A stretch of 64,000 nucleotides of DNA from an uncultured Flavobacteriales bacterium (GCA_937872175.1 CALMPI010000036.1:1-64000); one strand, 5' to 3'. Positions 54,747 to 63,472 are shown, numbered from the stretch's first letter. Notes: generated by a model not told the origin, from the sequence alone. A program made the numbers and translations.

Positions 54747-55862
54747 TCAGCCAAGCAACTGAAGCACCCTCCGGTAGCTGGCGTCGTAGGCCTGCTTGGT
54801 GAAGTGCCGCAGCGCGAAGGCCCGCAGGCGTTGGCGTTCCGCAGGTGACACCTGCTTCAGCGCTGGCAGGGGACTCCCCGCCTCCACCACCGCCCCGAGA
54901 TCGTGCCTGGCCACAAGTTCACTGAGGTCGCCGAGGCCCACATTGGTGATCACGCGCAGGCCGCTGCTCAGGTACTCGGCGAACTTGGTGGGGCTGGCCA
55001 CGCAGTTGGTGATGGTCCTTTCGCGCACCATGATGCCATGGTCGCATTCCGCCAGTGCGGCCGCCACCTGGGCATGGTCCAGCCACTTCACCTCCACGCG
55101 GCCGGGATAGGCGGCTTCCAAAGCGCTGTTGTTCGCATCGCGCTTGCTCAGGAAGAGCACTCGGGCGTTGGGCTGCGCATCGAGCACCTGGGTGAGCAGG
55201 GGTTTCAGCAGGTCGAACGATTGCCAGCCGGCGGTGCTGCCGCTGTACACGAGGCGTATGGTGTCGTCCTTCCGCTCTTTAGCACGCACCACAACGCGCT
55301 CAACCTCCTTCCCCAGCGTGCACGGGATCACCACATGCGCGTCACCCGTGTACCCGTAGCGTTCGCGCCAGTGACCAACCAGTGCCTGGCTCACCGCGAT
55401 CCGCATGTCGCTGGCATTCACCGCTTCCTGCTCCAGGGGTCGGAACTGGGCGATCAAGGCGTCATCATCGATGATCCGGTACTCCTCCCACTCCGCCGCG
55501 TAGGCCCCGCGCCCATCGAAGCAGACCTTCCGCGTGAGCCCACGTTCCCGCAAGCGCAGGGCCATCCAGGTGGCGAAGGGGCCACGGCAGATGAGGCCGG
55601 TGGGGCGCAGCAGCCGGCACACCCAGGCCACCAGCGCAGTGTTCGCCTTCCAGCGCTTCATGGTGGGCACCATGGGCAGCACCCAGGCCGAAGGGCTGTG
55701 CGCCTTGATCTTCCGGCGCGTCCGGAGGAAGTCACGCCCGCTCACCAGCGCCACCAGCCTCACCTTCGGGCCGCCCAAGGTGTTCAGGTGCTCCACCACG
55801 TCCGTCACCTGGCTCCAGTAGACGCCACTGGGCTGGTCGTTGTAGGTGAGGTAGAGGAGCAT
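54747..55862 (-). CDS. Glycosyltransferase-like protein
   Basis: 371 residues from the ATG at 55860-55862; the open frame is longer upstream but without protein-like character and it would cover the divergent spacer. The donor half has 'RLVYSGSTAGWQSFDLLKPL', 'ARVLFLSKRDANNSALEAAY' and 'SPTKFAEYLSSGLRVITNVG', typical of GT4-like enzymes. The N-terminal half carries 'YNDQPSGVYWSQVTDVVEHL'. Sugar unknown. Confidence 0.82.
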   Translation of the reverse strand: MLLYLTYNDQPSGVYWSQVTDVVEHLNTLGGPKVRLVALVSGRDFLRTRRKIKAHSPSAWVLPMVPTMKRWKANTALVAWVCRLLRPTGLICRGPFATWMALRLRERGLTRKVCFDGRGAYAAEWEEYRIIDDDALIAQFRPLEQEAVNASDMRIAVSQALVGHWRERYGYTGDAHVVIPCTLGKEVERVVVRAKERKDDTIRLVYSGSTAGWQSFDLLKPLLTQVLDAQPNARVLFLSKRDANNSALEAAYPGRVEVKWLDHAQVAAALAECDHGIMVRERTITNCVASPTKFAEYLSSGLRVITNVGLGDLSELVARHDLGAVVEAGSPLPALKQVSPAERQRLRAFALRHFTKQAYDASYRRVLQLLG

Positions 55863-55873
55863 GGGGCAGGGTG

Positions 55874-55908
55874 GCCGCAAAGGCGCGGAGCCGCAAAGGA
55901 ACACAGAG
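55874..55908 (+). repeat. CGCAAAGG-type low-complexity intergenic element
   Basis: GCCGCAAAGGCGC then GGAGCCGCAAAGGAA then CACAGAG: two CCGCAAAGG units and a CACAGAG end. It sits in the spacer between the divergent glycosyltransferase and beta-lactamase genes. Confidence 0.5.
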
Positions 55909-56022
55909 ACTTGCGCTGCGTCGAACGGCCAGCACATTCCACCTTCCCGGACCGCTTCGAGCTGTGCTGTATCGCTCAATCCCGGAACTTCGCCCTCCAA
56001 CGTGCGCCGGTACCGATCGACC

Positions 56023-56772
56023 ATGAGAGCGTGGAGCCTTCTCCTTTCGGCACTGCTCTTTGCGCACTGCACATCGCCTGAGGGGCCGGCGCGCGGAACC
56101 AAGCAGGTCTATCGTTCCCCCGAGTTGATCGTGGAACAGGTGACCCCGAACGCCTTCGTCCACACCAGCTACAAGCAGACCCAGGACTTCGGCAAGGTGC
56201 CCTGCAACGGTCTGGTGGTGCGGAGCGGCCACGAGGCCATCGTATTCGACACGCCGACGAGCGACAGCAGCGCTGCGGAGCTGATCCGCTGGGTGCAGGA
56301 CTCCCTGCATTGCCGCATCAGTGCGGTGATCCCCACGCACTTCCACGACGACTGCCTGGGCGGGCTGAAGGCCTTCCACGCGGGCGGGATCCCCACGTAT
56401 GCCCACCTGCGCACCATTGCCCTGGCCGCAGCCGATAGTGCGGAGGTGCCCCAGCGCGGCTTCACGGACAGCTTTCAGCTCACCGTGGGCAACGAACAGA
56501 TCACCGCCACCTTCCACGGCGAAGGGCACACCAAGGACAACGTCGTGGGCTACTTCCCCAGTGAGCAGGTGCTTTTCGGCGGCTGCCTGATCAAGGAGCT
56601 GGGGGCGAGCAAAGGCTACCTCGGCGATGCGAACGAAGCGGCCTGGTCCGGCACGGTGGAGGCGGTGAAGAAGGCCCATCCCGATGTGCGGGTGGTGGTG
56701 CCGGGGCATGGGCAGGTTGGGAACAGCAAGCTGCTGGACTACACGATCGGGTTGTTCGGAGCGCAGCAGTAG
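56023..56772 (+). CDS. Subclass B1-type metallo-beta-lactamase
   Basis: 249 residues from the ATG that gives the signal peptide 'MRAWSLLLSALLFAHC'; Cys16 could be lipidated, but His before it is unusual for a lipobox. B1 zinc ligands are complete: H106-F-H108-D-D110 ('HFHDDCLGG'), H169 ('GEGHTKDNVV'), C188 ('LFGGCLIK') and H229 ('VPGHGQVG'). K191, three residues after the Cys, matches the substrate-binding lysine of B1 enzymes. The usual 'LGN' is 'LGD' here. B1 enzymes hydrolyse beta-lactams including carbapenems; activity of this one is predicted only. No mobile element or resistance gene is beside it, and base composition is like the surroundings, so it looks chromosomal and resident. Confidence 0.9.
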   Translation: MRAWSLLLSALLFAHCTSPEGPARGTKQVYRSPELIVEQVTPNAFVHTSYKQTQDFGKVPCNGLVVRSGHEAIVFDTPTSDSSAAELIRWVQDSLHCRISAVIPTHFHDDCLGGLKAFHAGGIPTYAHLRTIALAAADSAEVPQRGFTDSFQLTVGNEQITATFHGEGHTKDNVVGYFPSEQVLFGGCLIKELGASKGYLGDANEAAWSGTVEAVKKAHPDVRVVVPGHGQVGNSKLLDYTIGLFGAQQ

Positions 56773-56846
56773 GAATGAGCAGGTCCATCCGTACAGTCGG
56801 CGCGGTCCCCGATCCGTTCGGAGGCCTCGGGCCTGCCGTCGAAAGT

Positions 56847-56883
56847 CCATGAAATTCCTGCACATAAAACCGGATTTTCATGG
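56847..56883. promoter_or_regulatory. Inverted repeat next to the DUF4143 gene promoter
   Basis: CCATGAAAT (56847-56855) is mirrored by ATTTTCATGG ending at 56883, and the TACCTTGC box begins at 56884. A dyad so close to the promoter suggests an operator. Confidence 0.5.
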
Positions 56884-56891
56884 TACCTTGC
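56884..56891 (+). promoter_or_regulatory. Possible -7 box (TACCTTGC)
   Basis: Ends 4 nt before the ATG at 56896. Confidence 0.4.
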
Positions 56892-56895
56892 ACCC

Positions 56896-58032
56896 ATGAT
56901 CGCCCGGAGGGCCGACGATGCACTGGTGCGTGCCGCCTTGAAGCGCAGCCGTGTTGTGGCGCTTCTGGGACCGCGCCAGAGCGGCAAGACGACCCTGGCA
57001 CGTGCACTCGTACCTGCGGGATCGTTGAACTACTTCGACCTGGAGGACCCGCAAAGCCTGGCGCGCCTGACCGAGCCGGACCTAGCGCTCCGCCCGCTGA
57101 AAGGGCTGGTGGTGATAGACGAGGTCCAGCTGCGACCGGACCTGTTCCCGTTGCTGCGTGTGCTGGCGGACCGCAGACCGCTGCCCGCGCGATTCCTGCT
57201 CCTCGGTAGCGCATCGCCGGACCTGTTGAAGCGATCATCCGAAACCCTCGCAGGGCGGATGGAGACGGTGCCGCTCGAAGGGCTGCGGCTCGGAGACGTC
57301 GGCACCAAGGCACAGCCTCGGCATTGGCTGCGGGGCGGCTACCCCTTGTCGTTCACAGCCAGGACAGAAGCGAACGCGCTGGTCTGGCGGCGGCAGTTCA
57401 TGCAGACCTTCCTTGAGCGGGACGTCCCCCAATTGGGCATCAGCATCCCGGCCATTGCCTTGCGGCGGTTCTGGAACATGGTGGCGCACTATCACGGCCA
57501 GACCTGGAACGCGGCAGAGCTCGCGCGCGCGCTTGCGATCAACGAGTCCACCGTACGCCGCTACCTGGACCTGATGACCGGCGTGTTCATGCTGCGCCAA
57601 CTACAGCCCTGGCATGAGAACCTGAGCAAGCGCCAGGTGAAGGCGCCCAAGGTGTACGTGCGCGACAGCGGCCTGCTGCATGCGTTGCTCGGTATCGCCG
57701 ACCAGCGCGACCTGGAGCACCACCCGAAGGTGGGCGCGTCCTGGGAGGGCTACGCGGTGGAGGAGATCCTCAAGGCAATGAGACCGGACGAAGCCTACTT
57801 CTGGGCCACCCACCAGGGTGCGGAACTGGACCTGCTGCTCTTCAAACGCGGTCGCCGCATCGGCATCGAGTGCAAGCGCGCCGATGCTCCTGTGCTTGCG
57901 CCCTCCATGCGGATCGCCCTGCACGACCTGAAGCTCGACAAGCTCATCGTCGCCTATCCGGGAACCCGACGGTATCCCCTGGCCCGGAACGTGGAAGTGG
58001 TGCCATTAACGGAACTGGTGACCGCAGGGTGA
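56896..58032 (+). CDS. AAA ATPase with DUF4143 domain
   Basis: 378 residues: Walker A 'LLGPRQSGKTTLARAL' (~23-38), Walker B 'GLVVIDEVQLRPDLFPLLRV', sensor 'FLLLGSASPDLLKRSSETLA', a helix-turn-helix-like segment 'NAAELARALAINESTVRRYL' and the C-terminal DUF4143 part ('VKAPKVYVRDSGLLHALLGI', 'GASWEGYAVEEIL', 'GAELDLLLFKRGRRIGIECK'). The last motif has the D...E.K layout of restriction-endonuclease-like folds. The family is widespread, often in many copies, and its cell role is not settled. Nothing nearby suggests a toxin-antitoxin or phage partner. Confidence 0.9.
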   Translation: MIARRADDALVRAALKRSRVVALLGPRQSGKTTLARALVPAGSLNYFDLEDPQSLARLTEPDLALRPLKGLVVIDEVQLRPDLFPLLRVLADRRPLPARFLLLGSASPDLLKRSSETLAGRMETVPLEGLRLGDVGTKAQPRHWLRGGYPLSFTARTEANALVWRRQFMQTFLERDVPQLGISIPAIALRRFWNMVAHYHGQTWNAAELARALAINESTVRRYLDLMTGVFMLRQLQPWHENLSKRQVKAPKVYVRDSGLLHALLGIADQRDLEHHPKVGASWEGYAVEEILKAMRPDEAYFWATHQGAELDLLLFKRGRRIGIECKRADAPVLAPSMRIALHDLKLDKLIVAYPGTRRYPLARNVEVVPLTELVTAG

Positions 58033-58058
58033 ACTTTGACGCCAGGAACACACCGCCC

Positions 58059-58337
58059 ATGGAAATCAGCAAGGACCACACCAGCATGAGCGTTGAGGAG
58101 CTCATGATCGAAGAGAAAAAGGCCCGCAAGGAGCAGCTGCTTGTTTCCGTGCTCATCGGTTTCATGGTGGGCGTGCTGGCGTTCGCTGTGGTCTTCGCGG
58201 TGATCGGCAAGGAATTCCGCCTCGTTTCCATCCTGCTCCCATCGGCCATGGTCTACGTGTTCTATCGCATGGCGGGGAGGACCAACCAACGCTTGGCCGA
58301 GATCCGTGCGGAGCTGGGCAGGAAGCGGGCTGTCTAG
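58059..58337 (+). CDS. Small membrane protein with coiled N-terminus
   Basis: 92 residues from the ATG at 58059, 26 bp after the DUF4143 gene; a longer frame from 57870 would overlap that gene. A charged, coiled-coil-like segment ('MSVEELMIEEKKARKEQLL') leads to two hydrophobic helices ('VSVLIGFMVGVLAFAVVFAV' and 'VSILLPSAMVYVFYRM') and a basic tail. This resembles small two-helix inner-membrane proteins of unknown function. An ATG nine codons later is possible. Confidence 0.7.
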   Translation: MEISKDHTSMSVEELMIEEKKARKEQLLVSVLIGFMVGVLAFAVVFAVIGKEFRLVSILLPSAMVYVFYRMAGRTNQRLAEIRAELGRKRAV

Positions 58338-58385
58338 GCGCGATGCTCGTACGCTGCGGAAAAGCGAATTCCTCAGATCCCCGCG

Positions 58386-58424
58386 ACTCCGGCCATCCTG
58401 AGCGGAGTCGAAGGAGGCCGGAGT
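58386..58424. terminator. Hairpin with CATCCTGAGCGGAGTCGAAGG loop sequence
   Basis: ACTCCGGCC pairs with GGCCGGAGT (9-bp stem, 21-nt loop). The loop begins ATCCTGAGCGGAGTCGAAGG, a sequence seen between genes in many environmental bacterial genomes. It separates convergent genes and could stop transcription both ways. Confidence 0.6.
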
Positions 58425-58434
58425 GACAGCACCA

Positions 58435-59529
58435 CTAAAGTTCCCGCTCCAGCACCTCCACGATCCGCTCCGTGGCGTGCCCGTCCCACAGCGGAGGCAC
58501 CTCGCCCCTCTTGAAGGTGCCGTTCTCGATCCGCGCGATGGCGGCGCGCACGGCGTCCATGTCCAGCGGCACCAGCTCGTTGCTGCCGAGGGTCACGGTG
58601 ATGGGCCGCTCGGTGTTCGGGCGCAGGGTGAGGCAGGGCACGCGGCGGAAGGTGCTCTCCTCCTGGATGCCTCCGCTGTCCGTGAGGATGAAGCTGCAGG
58701 TGGCCACCAGCTTCTGGAAGGCGAAATAGTCCAGCGGCTCGGTGCGCACCAGCCCCTCGATGGCGTCGGCCTTGGCCTTCAGCCCGAAGGCCTCGATGTT
58801 CTTCACCGTGCGCGGGTGGATGGGGAAGACCACCTTGCGGCCGGAAGCACAGACGTCCGCGATCAGGTCCAGCAGGGCCGAGAGCCGCTCGGGCACGTCC
58901 ACCGTGGCGGGGCGGTGGATGGTCATGAGCACATGCCCGCCATCACCCAACCCCAGCTGCTGCAGCACCGGCGATGCCTGCACCTGCGGCTCGAAGGCCA
59001 CCAGCGTATCGATCATGGTGTTGCCCACGACGTGGAGCGCCTCCTCGGGCCTCCCCTCCTGCCGCAGGTGGTCCAGCCCGCTCTGCTCGGTGATGAAGAA
59101 GTGGTCGGTGAGCGCGTCGGTGAGCACGCGGTTGTGCTCCTCGGGCATCGTGCGGTCGTTGCTGCGCAGGCCGCTCTCGAGGTGACCGATGCGTACGCCC
59201 ATCTTGTTGGCCGTGATGGCCGCGGCGAGCGTGCTGTTCACATCGCCCACCACCATCACCAGGTCGGGCCTCTCCTCGCCGATCACCGTCTCCAGCCCCA
59301 GCATCACCTGGGCCATCTGCGTGTTGGGGCTTCCGGCGCCGATGTTCAGGAAGATGTCCGGCACCAGGCCGAACTGTTCGAAGAACACATCGGCCATGTT
59401 GGCGCTGAAGTGCTGGCCGGTGTGCACGATGCGTACATCGATCGTACCGCGTTGCGCGGCCACGCGCTTGAAGCGGGTGACCTTGATGAAGTTGGGGCGT
59501 GTGCCGACGACGATGAGGACCTTCTTCAT
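58435..59529 (-). CDS. wecB: UDP-N-acetylglucosamine 2-epimerase (non-hydrolysing)
   Basis: 364 residues. 'VGTRPNFIKVTRFKRV', 'HTGQHFSANMADVFFEQF', 'VVGDVNSTLAAAI', 'HLESGLRSNDRTMPEEHNRV', 'TDSGGIQEEST' and 'LRPNTERPITV' are the WecB/MnaA family signature. The enzyme converts UDP-GlcNAc to UDP-ManNAc for surface polysaccharide. Start overlaps the stop of the acetyltransferase gene (ATGA at 59526-59529). Confidence 0.95.
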   Translation of the reverse strand: MKKVLIVVGTRPNFIKVTRFKRVAAQRGTIDVRIVHTGQHFSANMADVFFEQFGLVPDIFLNIGAGSPNTQMAQVMLGLETVIGEERPDLVMVVGDVNSTLAAAITANKMGVRIGHLESGLRSNDRTMPEEHNRVLTDALTDHFFITEQSGLDHLRQEGRPEEALHVVGNTMIDTLVAFEPQVQASPVLQQLGLGDGGHVLMTIHRPATVDVPERLSALLDLIADVCASGRKVVFPIHPRTVKNIEAFGLKAKADAIEGLVRTEPLDYFAFQKLVATCSFILTDSGGIQEESTFRRVPCLTLRPNTERPITVTLGSNELVPLDMDAVRAAIARIENGTFKRGEVPPLWDGHATERIVEVLEREL

Positions 59530-60116
59530 CCGAGGGATTTCAGGGGGCTTCGGGTGGCGATGATGAACTCGCGCGAATCGGTGTCGCTCACCTTGCGGGC
59601 CGGCGCACCGGCGATGGTCATGTGGCCCTCCGGGAAGGAGCGGTTCACCACACTGTTGGCGCCGATGGCGGTATCGGGGCCGATGACGATGTCGCCGAAG
59701 ATCTTGGAGCCCGGCCCGATGTAGCAGTTGTCGCCGATGGTGGGCACCAGCTCGAAGGGGCCGGGTCGCGTGCCGATGACCACACCCACGTGCAGCCGGC
59801 AGTTGCGGCCGATGCGGGCGTCCGGATGCACCACGATGGTGCCGCGATGCGCGATGCTGAGCCCGGGACCGAAGGTGTTCGGCGGGATGTCAAACCCACA
59901 GCGGATGGCCTGTTCGTGCAGGCGGTAGGCGAAGAAGGTGTACACCATGCGCCACAACAGTCCCTGATGCTTGCGGCAGTTCATCAGGTACTCCACCCGG
60001 CGGAGCAGCCGCTGGAACTTCCACACCTCGTCCGACCACAGGCGGCCATGACCGCGTCGCAGGGCGATGCGGTCGGCCTCCAGGTATTCGAGGTACTCGG
60101 CGTGGGAGCGGATCAT
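59526..60116 (-). CDS. Hexapeptide-repeat acyltransferase (serine acetyltransferase-like)
   Basis: 196 residues: an N-terminal helical part, then a left-handed beta-helix of hexapeptide repeats ('GLSIAHRGTIVVHPDARIGR', 'TIGDNCYIGPGSKIFGDIVI', 'GPDTAIGANSVV') closing with 'IAGAPARKV'. The 'HRGTIVV..DARIG.NC' run is the LbH_SAT type seen in CysE and in capsule-locus O-acetyltransferases. Context (between wecB and a GT2 gene, ATGA overlaps on both sides) favours a sugar acetyltransferase over cysteine synthesis. Confidence 0.88.
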   Translation of the reverse strand: MIRSHAEYLEYLEADRIALRRGHGRLWSDEVWKFQRLLRRVEYLMNCRKHQGLLWRMVYTFFAYRLHEQAIRCGFDIPPNTFGPGLSIAHRGTIVVHPDARIGRNCRLHVGVVIGTRPGPFELVPTIGDNCYIGPGSKIFGDIVIGPDTAIGANSVVNRSFPEGHMTIAGAPARKVSDTDSREFIIATRSPLKSLG

Positions 60117-61060
60117 GCGTCGGCCTGCTTGCGCCGGCGGGCGAGGCCCAGGGCCCGTTCCGCGCCGGCGAACCCGAGCAAGGTAAAGAGCGCGACGTAG
60201 CGCTCGGTGATGGCCGGGCCCACCTCGGGCCGGAAGTCCTTGTCGATGCAGCTCCGGTACAGCTTCACCGCCTGAGCCCTGTCGTAGGTGGCCAGAATGC
60301 GCAGGGCCATGAAGATGTACTGGTCCAATGCGGCGATCTCGGCGGCGTACCGTTCCCGGCCCAGCCCCACCAGGTGCTCCTTGATCCGGCGGCGCAGGTC
60401 CACATAGCGCTCCCAGTTCGCACGCACACCGGTGCGGCTGATGCTGCCTGTCGGACGCTTGAGCACCTCGGTGCGCTCACGACGGTCCCAGCCCACGCGT
60501 GCGCCGCGCTTCAGCAGCGTGAAGAGCAACGCATAGTCCTGGCTGCTGGCCAGCTCCTCCGGCCAGCCATCCACGGCCACCAGGAGCTCGCGCGCCCACA
60601 GGTTGGCGCTCGTGGTGCCCATGCGCGTGCGGATCAGGGCCATCCACGGCCGGTCGTACAGGGCCTGCACGCGGTCCATGAGCCCATCGGGCCGCACGGC
60701 CCGATAGTCGCCCACGATCACGTCGGGCCAGCCTTCGCGTTCCGCGAGCGCGAGCTGCCCGGAGATCTTGTCGGGCATCAGCAGATCATCGGCGTCGAGG
60801 AACTGCACGTACGTGCCCGTGGCCATGCGGAGCCCGTGATTGCGCGCGGCCGATGCCCCCCGGTTCATCTGTCTCACCAGCCGCGCCCGTCCCCCGATCA
60901 GCCCCGGATGCCGCTCCAGCACCTCCGCCGTGCCGTCCGTGCTGCCATCGTCGACCAGGATCACCTCCAGGTCGGCATGGTCCTGCATCAGCGCGGAATC
61001 AAGCGCCCGGCCCACCAGTTCGGCGACATTGTAGCAGGGGATGACCACGGTGACGCGCAT
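60113..61060 (-). CDS. Glycosyltransferase family 2 enzyme
   Basis: 315 residues: 'VVIPCYNVAELVGRALDSAL', 'LVDDGSTDGTAEVL', 'GASAARNHGLRMATG' and 'VQFLDADDLLMPDKI' give the GT-A fold with its DxD-type motif. The C-terminal part, with no transmembrane helices, is divergent. Transfers an unknown sugar. First of an ATGA-coupled run of three (GT2, acetyltransferase, wecB), with its own promoter box 5 nt upstream. Confidence 0.92.
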   Translation of the reverse strand: MRVTVVIPCYNVAELVGRALDSALMQDHADLEVILVDDGSTDGTAEVLERHPGLIGGRARLVRQMNRGASAARNHGLRMATGTYVQFLDADDLLMPDKISGQLALAEREGWPDVIVGDYRAVRPDGLMDRVQALYDRPWMALIRTRMGTTSANLWARELLVAVDGWPEELASSQDYALLFTLLKRGARVGWDRRERTEVLKRPTGSISRTGVRANWERYVDLRRRIKEHLVGLGRERYAAEIAALDQYIFMALRILATYDRAQAVKLYRSCIDKDFRPEVGPAITERYVALFTLLGFAGAERALGLARRRKQADA

Positions 61061-61065
61061 CGCCG

Positions 61066-61073
61066 CGAAGCTA
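61066..61073 (-). promoter_or_regulatory. -7 box (TAGCTTCG)
   Basis: Ends 5 nt before the ATG at 61060; it overlaps the last codons of the SGNH gene. Confidence 0.5.
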
Positions 61074-62012
61074 CAGGGCCGGCCGGCGCAGCAGGCCCAT
61101 GGCCTCCAGGTCGGGGATGAGATCCGCGTTGAAGCGCTCCACCCCCGCCTGGTTCAGGTGGTTGTGGTCGTAGAAATGGTCCTCGTCATCCAGCGTGTGG
61201 CGGTAGGCGAAGTCGAGGTAGGGCACCTGGTATCGACGGGCGATGTCGCCGAGCACCGCGTTGAAGGCCACGTGCTTCATGCGGTCGCTCTGCCACGGAT
61301 AGGGATGGTTGACCAGCACCACCGGGATGCCCGCCTCGACGCAGTGCTCCAGGGTCCGCTCCAGGCAGCTCACCTGGTCGGCATTGAGCTTCAGCGGCCG
61401 CCCGCGCACATAGTGAATGCGCTTCCGCACCGAGTCCGTCCGCACCGAGTACCCACCCGGTCTGTACGTGCTGTCCACGAAGAACGGCGGGCGGTCCTTG
61501 GTGAGGAACCGCAGGGTGAGCAGGTTCACCCCGCGCGGATCCTTCAGCGCGAGCGCCATGGCCACCGCCGCCCCGTCGTCCACGAGGTTCTGCGCAAGGT
61601 CCGAGGTGCTCTCCAGCCCATCCTGCTCCATGGCCCCCTCGTACACGTCCAGGAGCAGAAGCCGGGTGTTGGCGGCGGAAAGGTGGGTGCGCACGATGTG
61701 GTAGGTGTTCAACGGGCCCTGACCGCTGGTGCCCAGGTTGAACGCCCTCCACCCGCGTGCGGTGAACAACGACGGGTCGTAACCGCGATACGCGTGCGAG
61801 GAGCCGATGAAGACCACATCGTACACGCTGTCCGGCCGGAACTCACGGAACTTCCGGTAGCTGTTGCCACCTTTGAGCTTGAAGTAGTCGCCCGTGCGGT
61901 GGATCAGGGCGGCGCCCCCCACCTCCACGCGGCAGAGCGCCAGCATCGCCAGCAGGTAGACCAGCCCGAAGCTGAGGCCCAGCATGAGGGAGGCGATGAG
62001 GAAGCGCCGCAT
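61071..62012 (-). CDS. SGNH hydrolase-like membrane-anchored protein
   Basis: 313 residues from the ATG that shares a base with the MBOAT stop (TGATG). N-terminal helix 'LIASLMLGLSFGLVYLLAML'. 'VVFIGSSHAYRGYDPSLF' is block I (Ser), and 'DHFYDHNHLNQAGVERF' is block V with an intact Asp-x-x-His. This is the partner type of the MBOAT enzyme, completing O-acylation outside the membrane. Compare the paralogue at 45652, where the Asp is lost. Confidence 0.85.
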   Translation of the reverse strand: MRRFLIASLMLGLSFGLVYLLAMLALCRVEVGGAALIHRTGDYFKLKGGNSYRKFREFRPDSVYDVVFIGSSHAYRGYDPSLFTARGWRAFNLGTSGQGPLNTYHIVRTHLSAANTRLLLLDVYEGAMEQDGLESTSDLAQNLVDDGAAVAMALALKDPRGVNLLTLRFLTKDRPPFFVDSTYRPGGYSVRTDSVRKRIHYVRGRPLKLNADQVSCLERTLEHCVEAGIPVVLVNHPYPWQSDRMKHVAFNAVLGDIARRYQVPYLDFAYRHTLDDEDHFYDHNHLNQAGVERFNADLIPDLEAMGLLRRPAL

Positions 62013-63460
62013 CAGAACTGGAAGTAGATGAACATGGCCGCACCGTACTGGCCCAGCACAAGGCAGGCGGCGAGCAGGGTGCCGAAGTACGCATAACGCA
62101 GCGGCCGCCGGCCGATCCGGCGTTGGCCCTTGGCCAGTGCATCGCCCCACGGGTCGATGCCGATGAAGGCGATGGCCAGCGCCACGGTGGTGAGCACGAT
62201 CCCGGCACCAAGCTCATGGACCATGTCCGCGAACCCGGTCCACCACGCTTCCGGCCTCACCCACGAACCGAGCACCGACCAGGCATCGGCGAAGGTGGTG
62301 GCCCGGAAGAAGACCCAGCCGGCCACCACCAGGTGCACGGTCACCAGCACGGCGAGCGCGCGGTTGAGCCGCGGACGCCGATCGAGCCCCAGCGAACGCA
62401 CCACGCGCTCCCGCGCACCGGCCAGCACGATGGCACCGATGAGGTAAAGCCCGTGCACCCCGCCCCAGGCCACGTAGGTCCAGCTGGCACCGTGCCACAG
62501 CCCGCTCAACAGGAACACGAGCAGCAGGTTCATGTACCACCGCCACCGCAGCACGCGGTTCCCGCCGAGCGGGATGTACACATAGTCGCGGAACCAGCTG
62601 CTGAGGCTGATGTGCCAGCGGCTCCAGAACTCGCTGATGGAAGCGGAACGGTATGGTGTGCGGAAGTTCACCATCAGGTCGAAGCCCATCACCCGCGCCG
62701 CGCCGAGCGCGATGTCCGTGTACCCGCTGAAGTCGCAGTAGATCTGCAGGGCGAAGAGGTAGGTGGCCAGCAGCGTGGCGGCACCGCCGAAGGCCGATGG
62801 ATCGGCGTACACATGGTCCACCACCACCGCGCAGCGGTCGGCGATCACGAGCTTCTTGAAGAAGCCCCAGAGCATCTGTTGCAGACCATGGACCACGCGG
62901 GCATGGTCCCAGCGGTGCACCTGGTCCAGCTGGTTGAGCAGGTTGCCCGGTCGTTCGATCGGCCCGGCCACCAGCTGAGGGTAGAACATGACATACAGCG
63001 CGAAGATGCCGGGACGGCGCTCGGCCCGCTGATGCCCGCGGTACACTTCGATCGTGTAGCTGAGGCTCTGGAACGTGTGGAAGCTGAGCCCGATGGGCAG
63101 CAGGATCCCGAGGTCGGTGGGCGTGTACGCCAGACCCGCCGCCTGCATCACGGCCGCGATGCTCGCATCGAGGAAGGCGTAGTACTTGAAGAAGGCGAGC
63201 ACGCCCAGGTTGGCCACGATGCTGGCCACGAGCCACGCCTTGCGACGCTCCCCCGTGCTGCCGGCGATCAGCAGGCCCGCGGCGTAGTCCACCACGATGG
63301 TGAAGGCCAGGATGAGGATGTACACGGGTACGAAGGCCATGTAGAACCAGCAGCTGGCGGCCAGCAGCAGGGCCCAACGGAACCGATGTGGCAGCAGAAA
63401 GTAGCCGGCCGTCACCAGCGGGAAGAAGAGGAAGCAGAACGCGAAGGAGTTGAAGAGCAT
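62012..63460 (-). CDS. MBOAT-family O-acyltransferase (second copy)
   Basis: 482 residues, many helices. 'GLSFHTFQSLSYTIEVYRGH', 'FYPQLVAGPIERPGNLL', 'QIYCDFSGYTDIALGAARVM', 'FWSRWHISLSSWFRDYVYIP' and 'SGLWHGASWTYVAWG' give all the family hallmarks, including the catalytic His. It probably acetylates the polysaccharide made by this cluster, with the SGNH-like gene directly downstream. It is more like the copy at 44188 than a random pair of family members, suggesting duplication. Confidence 0.93.
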   Translation of the reverse strand: MLFNSFAFCFLFFPLVTAGYFLLPHRFRWALLLAASCWFYMAFVPVYILILAFTIVVDYAAGLLIAGSTGERRKAWLVASIVANLGVLAFFKYYAFLDASIAAVMQAAGLAYTPTDLGILLPIGLSFHTFQSLSYTIEVYRGHQRAERRPGIFALYVMFYPQLVAGPIERPGNLLNQLDQVHRWDHARVVHGLQQMLWGFFKKLVIADRCAVVVDHVYADPSAFGGAATLLATYLFALQIYCDFSGYTDIALGAARVMGFDLMVNFRTPYRSASISEFWSRWHISLSSWFRDYVYIPLGGNRVLRWRWYMNLLLVFLLSGLWHGASWTYVAWGGVHGLYLIGAIVLAGARERVVRSLGLDRRPRLNRALAVLVTVHLVVAGWVFFRATTFADAWSVLGSWVRPEAWWTGFADMVHELGAGIVLTTVALAIAFIGIDPWGDALAKGQRRIGRRPLRYAYFGTLLAACLVLGQYGAAMFIYFQF

Positions 63461-63472
63461 CGCGGACCGGGA

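Noticed and set aside
56896..58032. Considered as a defence system or toxin-antitoxin gene
   Set aside because: The DUF4143 family is widespread and often present in many copies. No partner gene of a known defence type is adjacent.
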